Assembly: GCA_964637835.1 (NCBI GenBank)
Contig: CAZWYF010000007.1
Span: 47,639 to 111,638 of the forward strand
From: Glo-17 sp964637835
Lineage (GTDB): Bacteria; Krumholzibacteriota; Krumholzibacteriia; LZORAL124-64-63
Reading direction: 5' to 3'
Length of the DNA stretch: 64,000 nucleotides
The position numbers and the translations under genes are program-made. Positions 28,357 through 38,209 of this stretch are shown one piece after another (positions within the stretch are counted from its first letter, which is position 1; the number at the start of each line of letters is the position of its first letter). The notes below the pieces were generated by a model. It made no database searches and was not told the origin of the DNA. It saw only the letters and a list, made by a program, of their open reading frames with translations.

Positions 28357-29343
28357 TTGGCTGGCAAGAAGATCATCCTCAGCGGCATGCGCCCCACCGG
28401 CCGCCTCCACTGGGGCAATTACACCGGCGCCCTGGAGAACTGGTTCCGCCTGCAGGAGGAGTACCGGTGCTTCTTCATGGTGGCCGACTGGCACGTCCTG
28501 ACCACCGCCCTGGACCGGGCCGATCAGGTCGCCGAGCACTCTCGCGAGATGCTGCTGGACTGGCTGGGCGCCGGTCTGGATCCGGAACGCTCGGTGCTCT
28601 TCGTCCAGTCGCAGATCAAGGAGCACGCGGAGCTCTTCCTGATCCTCTCGATGTGCGTGAGCATGGGGCGTCTGGAGCGCAACCCCACCTTCAAGGAACA
28701 GGTCAAGGACCTGGACCTCAAGGGGGAGATCAGCTTCGGCCATCTCGGCTACCCGGTCCTGCAGGCCGCCGACATCGTGGTCTACCGCGCCCACGCCGTG
28801 CCCGTGGGCGAGGACCAGCTGCCGCACATCGAGCTGACCCGCGAGATGGTGCGCCGCTTCAACCACCACTTCGGCGAGGTCTTCCCCGAGCCCGAGCCGC
28901 TGGTCACCGAGTTCGCCCGCTTCCCCGGCACCGACGGCAAGCGCATGAGCAAGTCCCTGGGCAACACCATCGAGGTGTCGGCCTCGCCCGAGGAGATCAA
29001 GCAGAAGCTCATGCCGGCGTTCACCGATCCGGCCCGCCAGCGCCGCAGCGATCCCGGCAACCCCGAGGTCTGTGCCGTCTACACCTGGTACCAGAAGTTC
29101 ATGCCCGAGGAGGCGGAGCTGACGGCCAGCGAGTGCCGCGGCGCCCAGCGCGGCTGCGTGGACTGCAAGAAGCGGCTGCTGGCCGGGGTGGTGGAGCACT
29201 TCGCCCCGCTGCGGGAGCGGCGCGCCACCTACGAGAACGACCCCGCCCTGCTCGAGGACATCGTCCAGGATGGCTGCGCCCGTGCCCGGGCCGCCGCGCA
29301 GGAGACCATGGGCCGCGTCCGCGACGCCATGGGGATCGGGTGA
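28357..29343 (+). CDS. trpS: Tryptophanyl-tRNA synthetase
   Basis: Class I synthetase that charges tRNA-Trp. TTG start chosen: GAGGA lies 6 nt upstream and the product begins MAGKKIILSGMRPTG. The HIGH-type motif reads HWGN (PTGRLHWGNYTGAL) and the KMSKS loop reads KRMSKSLGN. The 328 aa are normal. It has its own promoter and probably drives scpA, scpB and rluB downstream, all joined by short gaps or overlaps. The leader hairpin has no T-box or Trp-codon peptide that I could find. Confidence 0.97.
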   Translation: MAGKKIILSGMRPTGRLHWGNYTGALENWFRLQEEYRCFFMVADWHVLTTALDRADQVAEHSREMLLDWLGAGLDPERSVLFVQSQIKEHAELFLILSMCVSMGRLERNPTFKEQVKDLDLKGEISFGHLGYPVLQAADIVVYRAHAVPVGEDQLPHIELTREMVRRFNHHFGEVFPEPEPLVTEFARFPGTDGKRMSKSLGNTIEVSASPEEIKQKLMPAFTDPARQRRSDPGNPEVCAVYTWYQKFMPEEAELTASECRGAQRGCVDCKKRLLAGVVEHFAPLRERRATYENDPALLEDIVQDGCARARAAAQETMGRVRDAMGIG

Positions 29344-29350
29344 GCGGCGC

Positions 29351-30307
29351 ATGACCGCTCCGCCGCCCGGCCCGGAGACCCCAGACGAAGGACCCGGCGT
29401 GATCCGACCCCACCAGGACGCTGCCCCGGACCCGGCGGAGGCCCCCGCCGCCGCCGATCAGGCCCCCGCCGCCGTGCCCGGCGGGGGCGATGCCGAGCCG
29501 CCCTCGGCCTGGGACGTGGAGAGCCTGCCGCCCGAGCTGGATTACTTCCGCCGCAGCGAGGCCTACCAGGTGGAGCTCACCGGCTTCCAGGGGCCCATGG
29601 ACCTGCTGCTGTATCTCATCCAGAAGGATGAGATCGACATCTACGACATCCCCATCAGCCACATCACCGATCAGTTCATCAAGCACATCGAGATCATGCA
29701 GATGATCTCCCTCGACCAGGCCGGCGAGTTCATGGCCATGGCCGCCACCCTCATGGTCATCAAGATGAAGATGCTCATGCCGCGCCACGCCGACCCGGAC
29801 GACGACGAGGCCGAGGAGGACCCCCGCGCGGAGCTGGTGCGGCGCCTGCTGGAGTACAAGCGCTTCAAGGAGGCGGCCCGCAAGCTCCAGCAGCACGAGA
29901 GCGAACGCGCCCGGTACCACGTGCGCCAGGCCCGGTTCCCCTTCACCGACCAGCTCGATCTCGAGCCCCAGCTGCGCATCGAGCTGTACGACCTCCTCTC
30001 CGCCCTGGCGGGGGTGCTCGACCGGGTCCAGGCCTCGCCGGTGCACCGCGTGGTCCGCGAGCCGTACACGGTGCAGGAGAAGATCGAGCTGATCCTCGTC
30101 GCGGTCGGCGAGCGCGAGACGGTGCGCTTCGAGGACTGCTTCCGCGACGACGCCATCCGCATGGAGGTGATCGTCACCTTCATCGCCATCCTCGAGCTGG
30201 TGAAGCGGGGCCGGCTGGCCGTCTTCCAGACCGAGGCCCTGGGCCCGCTCTGGCTCCAGGCCCGCGACGAGGAACCCGCCGTCCCGGAACCGGAGGACCC
30301 CGCGTGA
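29351..30307 (+). CDS. scpA: Segregation and condensation protein A (kleisin)
   Basis: Kleisin subunit of the SMC-ScpAB condensin that compacts and separates chromosomes. The first 60 residues are a Pro/Ala-rich extension. The conserved core starts at YQVELTGFQGPMDLLLYLIQ, followed by EIDIYDIPISHITDQF and FMAMAATLMVIKMKMLMP. The C-terminal winged helix is seen in EKIELIL...VIVTFIAILELVKRGRL. At 318 aa it is somewhat long because of the extension. GTGA overlap with scpB. No smc gene is in the window. Confidence 0.93.
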   Translation: MTAPPPGPETPDEGPGVIRPHQDAAPDPAEAPAAADQAPAAVPGGGDAEPPSAWDVESLPPELDYFRRSEAYQVELTGFQGPMDLLLYLIQKDEIDIYDIPISHITDQFIKHIEIMQMISLDQAGEFMAMAATLMVIKMKMLMPRHADPDDDEAEEDPRAELVRRLLEYKRFKEAARKLQQHESERARYHVRQARFPFTDQLDLEPQLRIELYDLLSALAGVLDRVQASPVHRVVREPYTVQEKIELILVAVGERETVRFEDCFRDDAIRMEVIVTFIAILELVKRGRLAVFQTEALGPLWLQARDEEPAVPEPEDPA

Positions 30308-30975
30308 AGCGTGAACTCGAGGCCCTGCTCTTCGCCACCGACAGCCCGCTGACCGCCGGCCGCCTCAAGAGCATCTTTCCGGAGGCCAGCACGGCGGATC
30401 TGAAGGCCGCCATGGGCGAGCTGGAGGCGGAGTACGACGCCGCCGGCCACGCCTTCACCGTGGTGGAATTCGGCGGCGGCTGGCAGATGGCCACCCGGCC
30501 GGACTACGCGCCGCTGGTGGAGAAGCTGCTCAGGACCCGCAAGTACGCGCGACTCTCCCGGGCGGGCCTGGAGGTGCTCGCGATCATCGCCTACCGCCAG
30601 CCCATCACGCGGCTGGAGATCGACGAGATCCGCGGCGTGCAGTCCAGCGGCGCCCTGGCCACGCTGCAGGAGCGAAACCTGATCACCGTGGTGGGCCGCA
30701 GCGAGGCCGTGGGCCACCCGTTGCTCTATGGCACCACCCGCGAGTTCCTGGGCCACCTGGGCCTGAAGGGGCTCTCGCAGCTGCCGGATCTGCCCACCCT
30801 CGAGGAGATGGTGGAGAACCGGGATGATCTGCGCGCTTTCGCCAGCCAGTTCGGCGAGGAGCTGAGCGACGAGGACCTCGCCCGGCTACGCGACGCCGAC
30901 CCGGACCGCGAGCCGGGTCCCGACGCCGAGGTGGCCGACGCCGACCCGGACGACGATGACGGACCCCGGCCATGA
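30304..30975 (+). CDS. scpB: Segregation and condensation protein B
   Basis: Winged-helix partner of ScpA. The 223 aa begin LEALLFATDSPLTAGRLKSIF and contain the diagnostic SRAGLEVLAIIAYRQPITRLEIDEIRGV block, then PLLYGTTREFLGHLGLKGL. The C-terminal 40 residues are highly acidic. GTG start overlaps the scpA stop (GTGA). The stop overlaps an ATG that is the true start of rluB; this junction is duplicated around the run of N. Confidence 0.94.
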   Translation: MKRELEALLFATDSPLTAGRLKSIFPEASTADLKAAMGELEAEYDAAGHAFTVVEFGGGWQMATRPDYAPLVEKLLRTRKYARLSRAGLEVLAIIAYRQPITRLEIDEIRGVQSSGALATLQERNLITVVGRSEAVGHPLLYGTTREFLGHLGLKGLSQLPDLPTLEEMVENRDDLRAFASQFGEELSDEDLARLRDADPDREPGPDAEVADADPDDDDGPRP

Positions 30976-31135
30976 CCGCTNNNNNNNNNNNNNNNNNNNN
31001 NNNNNNNNNNNNNNNNNNNNNNNNNNNNNNNNNNNNNNNNNNNNNNNNNNNNNNNNNNNNNNNNNNNNNNNNNNNNNNNNCCGAGGTGGCCGACGCCGAC
31101 CCGGACGACGATGACGGACCCCGGCCATGACCGCT
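30926..31135. repeat. Identical 55-bp ends around scaffold gap
   Basis: Bases 30926-30980 and 31081-31135 are identical over 55 bp and flank the 100 N. They cover the end of scpB and the start of rluB. This is what two contigs sharing a 55-base overlap look like after scaffolding, so I read it as an assembly artefact and not a real repeat. Confidence 0.9.
30981..31080. other. Scaffold gap, 100 N (probably not a real gap)
   Basis: Exactly 100 unknown bases. Since both flanks are the same 55 bp, merging them restores a continuous scpB-rluB junction with an ATGA overlap, like those elsewhere in the window. Probably nothing is missing. Confidence 0.9.
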
Positions 31136-31942
31136 TCCCGATCCGATGCCGACCCTTCGCTCCGCCTGAACCGGTACCTGGCCCGTGCCGGCCACGGCTC
31201 GCGACGGGGCGTCGAGGCGCTGGTCCGCGACGGCCGGGTGGCCATCGACGGCGAGATCTGCATCGATCTCTCCCGCCGCGTGGGACCCGACCAGCAGGTG
31301 ACGGTGGACGGATTGCCGGCGGTGCTGCCCAGCGGCCACCGCGTCTACGCATTCCACAAGCCGCTGGACGTGGTCTCCACGCTGCGGGCTCAGGGCGACC
31401 AGGTGGGCCTGGTGTCGTTCCGCCGCCGCGGAGATCTCCCGGATCGCTTCCAGCCCGTGGGGCGGCTCGACCGCGACAGCAGCGGGCTCTTGCTCTGGAC
31501 CGATGACGGCGCCCTGGCGGAGGCGCTGCTGCGCCCGCGCCAGGGGGTGTGGAAGACCTACGAGGTGCGCCTGGCCAGGCCGCTGGCGCGGGGCGCGGAA
31601 CGGACCCTGGCCGGGGGCAGCATCGAGCTGGACGGCCGGCCGGTACGCCGTTGCCGGGTCGCCGGCGACCGCTCCGGCGACCGCCGCATCTGGCACCTCG
31701 AGCTGCACGAGGGCCGCAAGCGCCAGGTGCGGCGGATGTTCGCGGCAGTGGGAGCGCGGGTGACCGGGCTCGTGCGCACGGCCGTGGGCCCGGTGCAGCT
31801 CGGCCGGCTCCAGCCGGGAGACTTCCGGCGCCTGAATCCCGAGGAGGAGCGCGCCCTGCGCGAGGCGGCCGGCCAGGAGCGGCCGCAGGATCCGCCGGAC
31901 GCCAGGCCGGCGGATCAGGAGCGTCACGATCAGGACCAGTGA
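31127..31942 (+). CDS. rluB: rRNA/tRNA pseudouridine synthase, RsuA/RluB family
   Basis: Isomerises uridine to pseudouridine, probably in 23S rRNA helix 89-93. The 271 aa begin with an S4 RNA-binding domain (LRLNRYLARAGHGSRRGVEALV). The catalytic domain has the aspartate motif GRLDRDSSGLLLWT, then KTYEVRLARPL and EGRKRQVRRMFAAVG, all RsuA/RluB/E/F signatures. scpA-scpB-rluB is a widespread order, which favours RluB over RsuA. The C-terminal 40 residues are polar and disordered. The start is duplicated at 30972 by the assembly artefact. Confidence 0.9.
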   Translation: MTASRSDADPSLRLNRYLARAGHGSRRGVEALVRDGRVAIDGEICIDLSRRVGPDQQVTVDGLPAVLPSGHRVYAFHKPLDVVSTLRAQGDQVGLVSFRRRGDLPDRFQPVGRLDRDSSGLLLWTDDGALAEALLRPRQGVWKTYEVRLARPLARGAERTLAGGSIELDGRPVRRCRVAGDRSGDRRIWHLELHEGRKRQVRRMFAAVGARVTGLVRTAVGPVQLGRLQPGDFRRLNPEEERALREAAGQERPQDPPDARPADQERHDQDQ

Positions 31943-31992
31943 GCGGGCCGCGGCCCGAGGTCGTCCCGCTGACGACCGGAAAGGTGGAGGAC

Positions 31993-33102
31993 ATGGATCA
32001 CAAGCAGCTGTTCCGTCCCGGGATCCTCGAGGTGCGGCCCTACGCGCCGGGCAAGCCGGTCAAGGAGGTGCAGCGCGAGCTGGGCCTCGCCGACGTGGTC
32101 AAGCTGGCGAGCAACGAGAACCCGGAGGGCCCGCTGCCCGAGGTCCTGGAGGCCATCGTTGCGGTGCTGCCGGAGATCAACCGCTACCCCGACGGCGCGG
32201 CCTGGGAGCTCACTGGCGCGCTGGCGGAGTTCCACGGTGTCGACCGCGGCGCCATCCTCCTGGGCAACGGTTCCAACGAGGTCCTCGACATGCTGGTGCG
32301 GGGCCTACTGTCGCCGGGGGAGAACTTCGTCTACTCCGAGCACAGCTTCATCGTCTACGGACTGGCCGGGAAGGTGCACTTCGAGACGGGCCGCGCGGTG
32401 CCCATGCGGCCGGGCTGGGTCCACGACCTCGACGCCATGGCCGCCGCCGTCGACGGGCGGACCAAGCTGGTGATCGTCTGCAATCCCAACAATCCCACCG
32501 GCACGTACGTCGACGCGGCCGGGTTCGCGGCCTTCCTCGACCGGATCCCCGCGCACGTCATCGTCGCGGTGGACGAGGCCTACTACGAGTACGTGGTGGC
32601 GGACGACTACCCGCGCACCGAGCCCATGCTCGCCGACCGCGAGAACCTGGTGATCCTGCGCACCTTCAGCAAGATCCACAGCCTGGCCGGCCTGCGCATC
32701 GGCTATGGCCTGGGGCACCCCGCGCTCATGGGCGAGTTGCAGAAGACCCGCGAGCCCTTCAACGTCAACATGGTGAGCCAGGCCGCCGCCATCGCCTGCC
32801 TGCGGCACTGGGACGCCGTGGAGGGCCGCGTGCGCCGCAACCGCGAGCAGCTGGAATGGATGGCCGCGGAACTGGCGCAGCTGGGCCTGAACGTGATCCC
32901 CAGCCAGACCAACTTCCTGTTCTGCACGCTGACCGGCGGCAGCGGCACCGAGCTGTCGCGCCGCCTGCTGGAGCAGGGCGTGATCGTCCGCCCCATGGAC
33001 GCCTTCGGCCTTTCCGACGGCGAGGGCGCGGTCCGCATCTCGGTCGGCCTGCCGGCGGAGAACCAGCGCTGCATCGGCGCGCTGCAGCAGATCCTGGGGT
33101 GA
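31993..33102 (+). CDS. hisC: Histidinol-phosphate aminotransferase
   Basis: PLP enzyme of histidine synthesis (imidazole acetol phosphate to histidinol phosphate). The 369 aa contain KLASNENPEGP, the VCNPNNPTGTY motif, DEAYYEY, and the PLP lysine Lys227 in RTFSKIHSLAGLRIGYG. GGAGG lies just before the ATG. No other his gene is near, so it may also serve phenylalanine/tyrosine transamination, as HisC homologues do in some bacteria. It overlaps the next gene by GTGA. Confidence 0.93.
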   Translation: MDHKQLFRPGILEVRPYAPGKPVKEVQRELGLADVVKLASNENPEGPLPEVLEAIVAVLPEINRYPDGAAWELTGALAEFHGVDRGAILLGNGSNEVLDMLVRGLLSPGENFVYSEHSFIVYGLAGKVHFETGRAVPMRPGWVHDLDAMAAAVDGRTKLVIVCNPNNPTGTYVDAAGFAAFLDRIPAHVIVAVDEAYYEYVVADDYPRTEPMLADRENLVILRTFSKIHSLAGLRIGYGLGHPALMGELQKTREPFNVNMVSQAAAIACLRHWDAVEGRVRRNREQLEWMAAELAQLGLNVIPSQTNFLFCTLTGGSGTELSRRLLEQGVIVRPMDAFGLSDGEGAVRISVGLPAENQRCIGALQQILG

Positions 33103-34574
33103 TCGGCGTGCTGCCCGGGCCCACGCACGAGGACCTGCGGGCGGTCGGGAACATCGTTCCCGCCGACGCGGTGGTGGCCATCGACGGGCCGGCCGGCTCG
33201 GGCAAGTCCACCACCGCCCGGGCGGTGGCCCGGCGCCTGGGCCTGCTGTACGTGGATACCGGCGCGATGTACCGCGCCCTGACCCGTGCGGCCCTGGACG
33301 CGGGAGTGGACCCGGGCGACGGCGCCGCCCTCGCCCGTCTGCTCGACGGCGCCGAGCTGCGCCTGCGGCCGGGGGAGAAGGAGACCCAGGTGGTGTGGAA
33401 CGGCCGCGACGTCTCGCAGGCCATCCGGAGCGCCGCGGTGGATGCGCAGGTCTCGGCGGTCTCCGCCCACGCGGCGGTTCGCACGCGCATGGTGGAGCGG
33501 CAACGCGAGCTCGGCCGCCGCGGCGGCGTGGTCATGGAGGGCCGGGACATCGGGAGCGTGGTCTTCCCCCTGGCCACCTGCAAGATCTACCTGGACGCCA
33601 GCGTGGAGGCGCGGGCGGACCGGCGCTGGCGACAGTTCCGCGAGCGGGGCCAGGAGGCCGACCGGGCCGCCGTCCTGGCCGATCTCGCGGCCCGTGATCG
33701 CCTGGATAGCGAGCGCCAGGAGAGCCCCCTGGTGATCGGTCCGGACGCCGTGGTCCTGGATACGAGCCGCTGGAGCCTGGAGCGGCAGCTCGAGGAGGCC
33801 GTCCTCGCCTGCCGGATCAACCCCTGGCTGGCGCGACGGATCGACTGGGACGCCGACCGGGCCTGGCGCGAGCTGCCCCGCAAGTACCGCCTGGTCTACC
33901 ACCTGCTGGCGCCCATCGCCCGGTCGCTGGGCCAGCGGGTGGTGGGCCGGCCCCGGGCCACGGTGCCGCCCGGCGTCATCCTGGCCAGCAACCACGTCTC
34001 GTGGTTCGACCCCCCGCTGGTGGGCTGCACCTTCCGGCGCGGGCCGGTGCGGACCCTCGCCAAGCGGGAACTCTTCGCCAGCCCGGCGGCCGCGGCGTTC
34101 TTCCGCTGGATGGACTCCATCCCCATCAACCGGCGCGGGTTCGACCTGGAGGCGTTCACCGCCGCCCGCGAGGCCCTGGACCGGGGCGAGAACCTGTTCG
34201 TGTTCCCGGAGGGCACGCGCCGCCTGGTGGGCGAGCCCGGACCGGTCAAGGGGGGGCTGGGCATCCTGGCCCAGGAGACGGGCGCTCCCATCCTGCCCAT
34301 CTTCGTGCGGGGCACCTGCGCGCTACGCTTCGGCGGCAATCCGGAATCTCCCCTGGAGGTCCGTTACGGCCCGCTGGTCCACCTGCACGGCCTCGCCCGC
34401 CTGAAGGAGCTGTACGATCGCAAGGACGTCACCCAGCGGGTGGGGGCCATGTACCTGGCCATGATCGAGGAGCTGCAGGCGCGATCCCTCGCCGAGACGC
34501 CCGAGAGCGACCTCGAACGCGCCCTGCGGCTGCGTCAGCGTCGCAAGCTGCGTCGCAAGAACCCCTTCGGCTAG
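33099..34574 (+). CDS. Fused cytidylate kinase / 1-acylglycerol-3-phosphate acyltransferase
   Basis: Two enzymes in one chain of 491 aa. Residues about 20-250 are cytidylate kinase (CMP/dCMP phosphorylation): AIDGPAGSGKSTTAR with Lys36, YVDTGAMYRALT, and EGRDIGSVVFP. Residues about 270-490 are a PlsC-type acyltransferase: NHVSWFDPP with His299 and Asp304, and FPEGTRR (369-375). PlsC makes phosphatidic acid at the membrane. In many bacteria cmk, plsC and rpsA are separate neighbours; here the first two share a frame with no stop or start between them. GTG 33099 overlaps the hisC stop; GTG 33108 is an alternative. Confidence 0.92.
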   Translation: MIGVLPGPTHEDLRAVGNIVPADAVVAIDGPAGSGKSTTARAVARRLGLLYVDTGAMYRALTRAALDAGVDPGDGAALARLLDGAELRLRPGEKETQVVWNGRDVSQAIRSAAVDAQVSAVSAHAAVRTRMVERQRELGRRGGVVMEGRDIGSVVFPLATCKIYLDASVEARADRRWRQFRERGQEADRAAVLADLAARDRLDSERQESPLVIGPDAVVLDTSRWSLERQLEEAVLACRINPWLARRIDWDADRAWRELPRKYRLVYHLLAPIARSLGQRVVGRPRATVPPGVILASNHVSWFDPPLVGCTFRRGPVRTLAKRELFASPAAAAFFRWMDSIPINRRGFDLEAFTAAREALDRGENLFVFPEGTRRLVGEPGPVKGGLGILAQETGAPILPIFVRGTCALRFGGNPESPLEVRYGPLVHLHGLARLKELYDRKDVTQRVGAMYLAMIEELQARSLAETPESDLERALRLRQRRKLRRKNPFG

Positions 34575-34664
34575 ATCTCGACCCCGCACGCCCCCCGCGA
34601 GCGACCCCGCCGCGCCGTGCACGACCCGCGGCCCTGGACGGCTGGAAACTGGCCGTTTCCCGTC

Positions 34665-34693
34665 TTGCACGCTCCGGGGGGGGCGTGTATATT
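34665..34693 (+). promoter_or_regulatory. Promoter of rpsA
   Basis: TTGCAC (34665-34670), 17-bp spacer, TATATT (34688-34693). It lies in a 181-bp gap after cmk-plsC and gives a leader of about 56 nt. Confidence 0.75.
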
Positions 34694-34703
34694 TGCCGAC
34701 CTG

Positions 34704-34723
34704 CCAGTCCCCGAACGGACTGG
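34704..34723 (+). promoter_or_regulatory. Hairpin in rpsA leader
   Basis: A perfect 7-bp stem, CCAGTCC / GGACTGG with a 6-nt loop, at the 5' end of the predicted leader, ahead of the GGAGG at 34741. E. coli S1 represses its own translation through a structured leader, so a similar role is possible but unproven. Confidence 0.5.
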
Positions 34724-34755
34724 TAAATTCGCATGCCAGAGGAGGCTGATAACCC

Positions 34756-36738
<1,983 letters not shown>

Positions 36739-36761
36739 TCCGCGCCCGTCGCCGTCTGGTC

Positions 36762-36790
36762 AAGGGGTGGAGGTTCGCCTCCACCCCTTT
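36762..36790 (+). terminator. Terminator after rpsA
   Basis: A 12-bp perfect stem (36762-36773 with 36778-36789) closed by a TTCG tetraloop and ending in TTT. The T-run is short, but the stem is very stable. It separates rpsA from mtaB. Confidence 0.75.
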
Positions 36791-36808
36791 CCATTCGGGA
36801 GACCGAAG

Positions 36809-38209
36809 ATGAACCATCAGCATCGCCCCACCCCTCTGCGCGTGGCGTTCCACACCCTGGGGTGCCGGCTGAACCAGTACGACACCGAGGGCGTCAAGGC
36901 GGCGCTGCTCCGGGTCCGCCCCATCGAGGTGGTCGCCTGGGATCAGGCGGCCGACCTCTATTTCCTCAACAGCTGCACCGTGACCGGCAAGGCGGACCAG
37001 GAATGCCGCCGCCTGGCGCGTCAGGTGAAGCGGCGCCGGCCCGAGGCCTGCGTGGTGGTGGCCGGCTGCTACGCCCAGACCCAGCCGCAGGAGCTCGCGG
37101 CCGTGCCGGAGATCGACGGCGTCCTGGGCAACACCACCAAGGAGCAGGTCGCGCGGTGGCTGCCCCAGGTGCTGCGCCAACTCGATCACGAGCCCGCCAG
37201 CGATCGCGGATCGCTGGCGGCGGCTGCGGGGGCGCCCCTGGTGCTGGTGGAGGAATTCGACCGCCGGCCCGCGTTCGACGCACCGGAGATCGCCGAGTTC
37301 GCCGGCCGCAGCCGCGCCTTCGTCAAGATCCAGGATGGCTGCGACCTGCGCTGCACCTACTGCCTGATCTGGCGGGCGCGCGGCCCGGGCCGCTCCCGGC
37401 ATCCGGAGGCCGTGCTCAGCCAGCTCGCCCGACTGCACGAGGAGGCGGGCTACAATGAACTGGTGCTCACCGGCGTGCACATGGGCAGCTGGGGACGCGA
37501 CCTCGATGGTCGTCCCGGACTGGCCGGGCTTCTGGACGCCGTCTGCGAGCGTTTCCCCGGGCTCCGGCTGCGCCTGTCGAGCATCCACCCGGACGAGTTG
37601 ACGCCGGCGCTGGTGGCGGTGCTGCGTGCGCGGCCCCAGCTGCGGCCGCACCTGCACGTCTCGCTGCAGAGCGGCAGCGATGCCGTCCTGAAGCGCATGC
37701 GGCGCCCATACGATTCGCAACAGGCCCGCGACGCGGTGGCCGCGGCGGTGTCCATCGATCCGCACTGCGGCCTGGGCGCCGACGTGATCGTGGGCTTCCC
37801 CGGGGAGACCGACCAGGAGTTCGCAGCCACCCGGGACCTCGTGGCCGAGCTGCCGTTCAGCTACCTGCACGTGTTCCGCTACTCGCCGCGCCCGGGGACG
37901 CCCGCCGCCGCCATGCCGGGAGTGCATCCGGAGACCGTGAGCGAACGCGCGGCCGAGCTGAGGGCCGTGGCCCGCGGCCGGCGCGAGGCCTTCGCCGCCG
38001 CCCTGGTGGGCCAGGAACGCGAGGCGGTGCTCGAGGATGCGGAGCCCGGACGGCCCGGTGAGCGCCACGCCACCACCGACAACTACGCTTCCGTGACCGT
38101 GGCCAGCGACCGGCCCGCCGGCACCCTGGTCCGCCTGGCGCTGACCGCCTGCGAGGACGGCCGGCTGCGTGGCGAGGTCACGCGCATCCTGAGGGAGGCC
38201 CGCCCATGA
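36809..38209 (+). CDS. mtaB: tRNA t6A37 C2-methylthiotransferase MtaB
   Basis: Radical-SAM enzyme that converts t6A to ms2t6A at position 37 of ANN-decoding tRNAs. The 466 aa show the N-terminal auxiliary cluster cysteines Cys19 (TLGCRLNQYDTE), Cys56 (NSCTVT) and Cys87 (GCYAQ), and the radical-SAM triad Cys178, Cys182, Cys185 in GCDLRCTYCLIW. TLGC-RLNQ is the MtaB form of the motif, where MiaB has TYGCQMN. A C-terminal TRAM-like domain follows. ATG has GGGAG upstream; an earlier ATG inside rpsA is less likely. ATGA overlap with miaB. Confidence 0.93.
   Translation: MNHQHRPTPLRVAFHTLGCRLNQYDTEGVKAALLRVRPIEVVAWDQAADLYFLNSCTVTGKADQECRRLARQVKRRRPEACVVVAGCYAQTQPQELAAVPEIDGVLGNTTKEQVARWLPQVLRQLDHEPASDRGSLAAAAGAPLVLVEEFDRRPAFDAPEIAEFAGRSRAFVKIQDGCDLRCTYCLIWRARGPGRSRHPEAVLSQLARLHEEAGYNELVLTGVHMGSWGRDLDGRPGLAGLLDAVCERFPGLRLRLSSIHPDELTPALVAVLRARPQLRPHLHVSLQSGSDAVLKRMRRPYDSQQARDAVAAAVSIDPHCGLGADVIVGFPGETDQEFAATRDLVAELPFSYLHVFRYSPRPGTPAAAMPGVHPETVSERAAELRAVARGRREAFAAALVGQEREAVLEDAEPGRPGERHATTDNYASVTVASDRPAGTLVRLALTACEDGRLRGEVTRILREARP

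Noticed and set aside
30926..31135. Real 55-bp duplication or attachment site
   Set aside because: The copies flank exactly 100 N and coincide with contig ends; a contig overlap explains them fully.
34575..34664. Terminator after cmk-plsC
   Set aside because: Only a 5-bp stem with a 9-nt loop and a short T-run; too weak to call.
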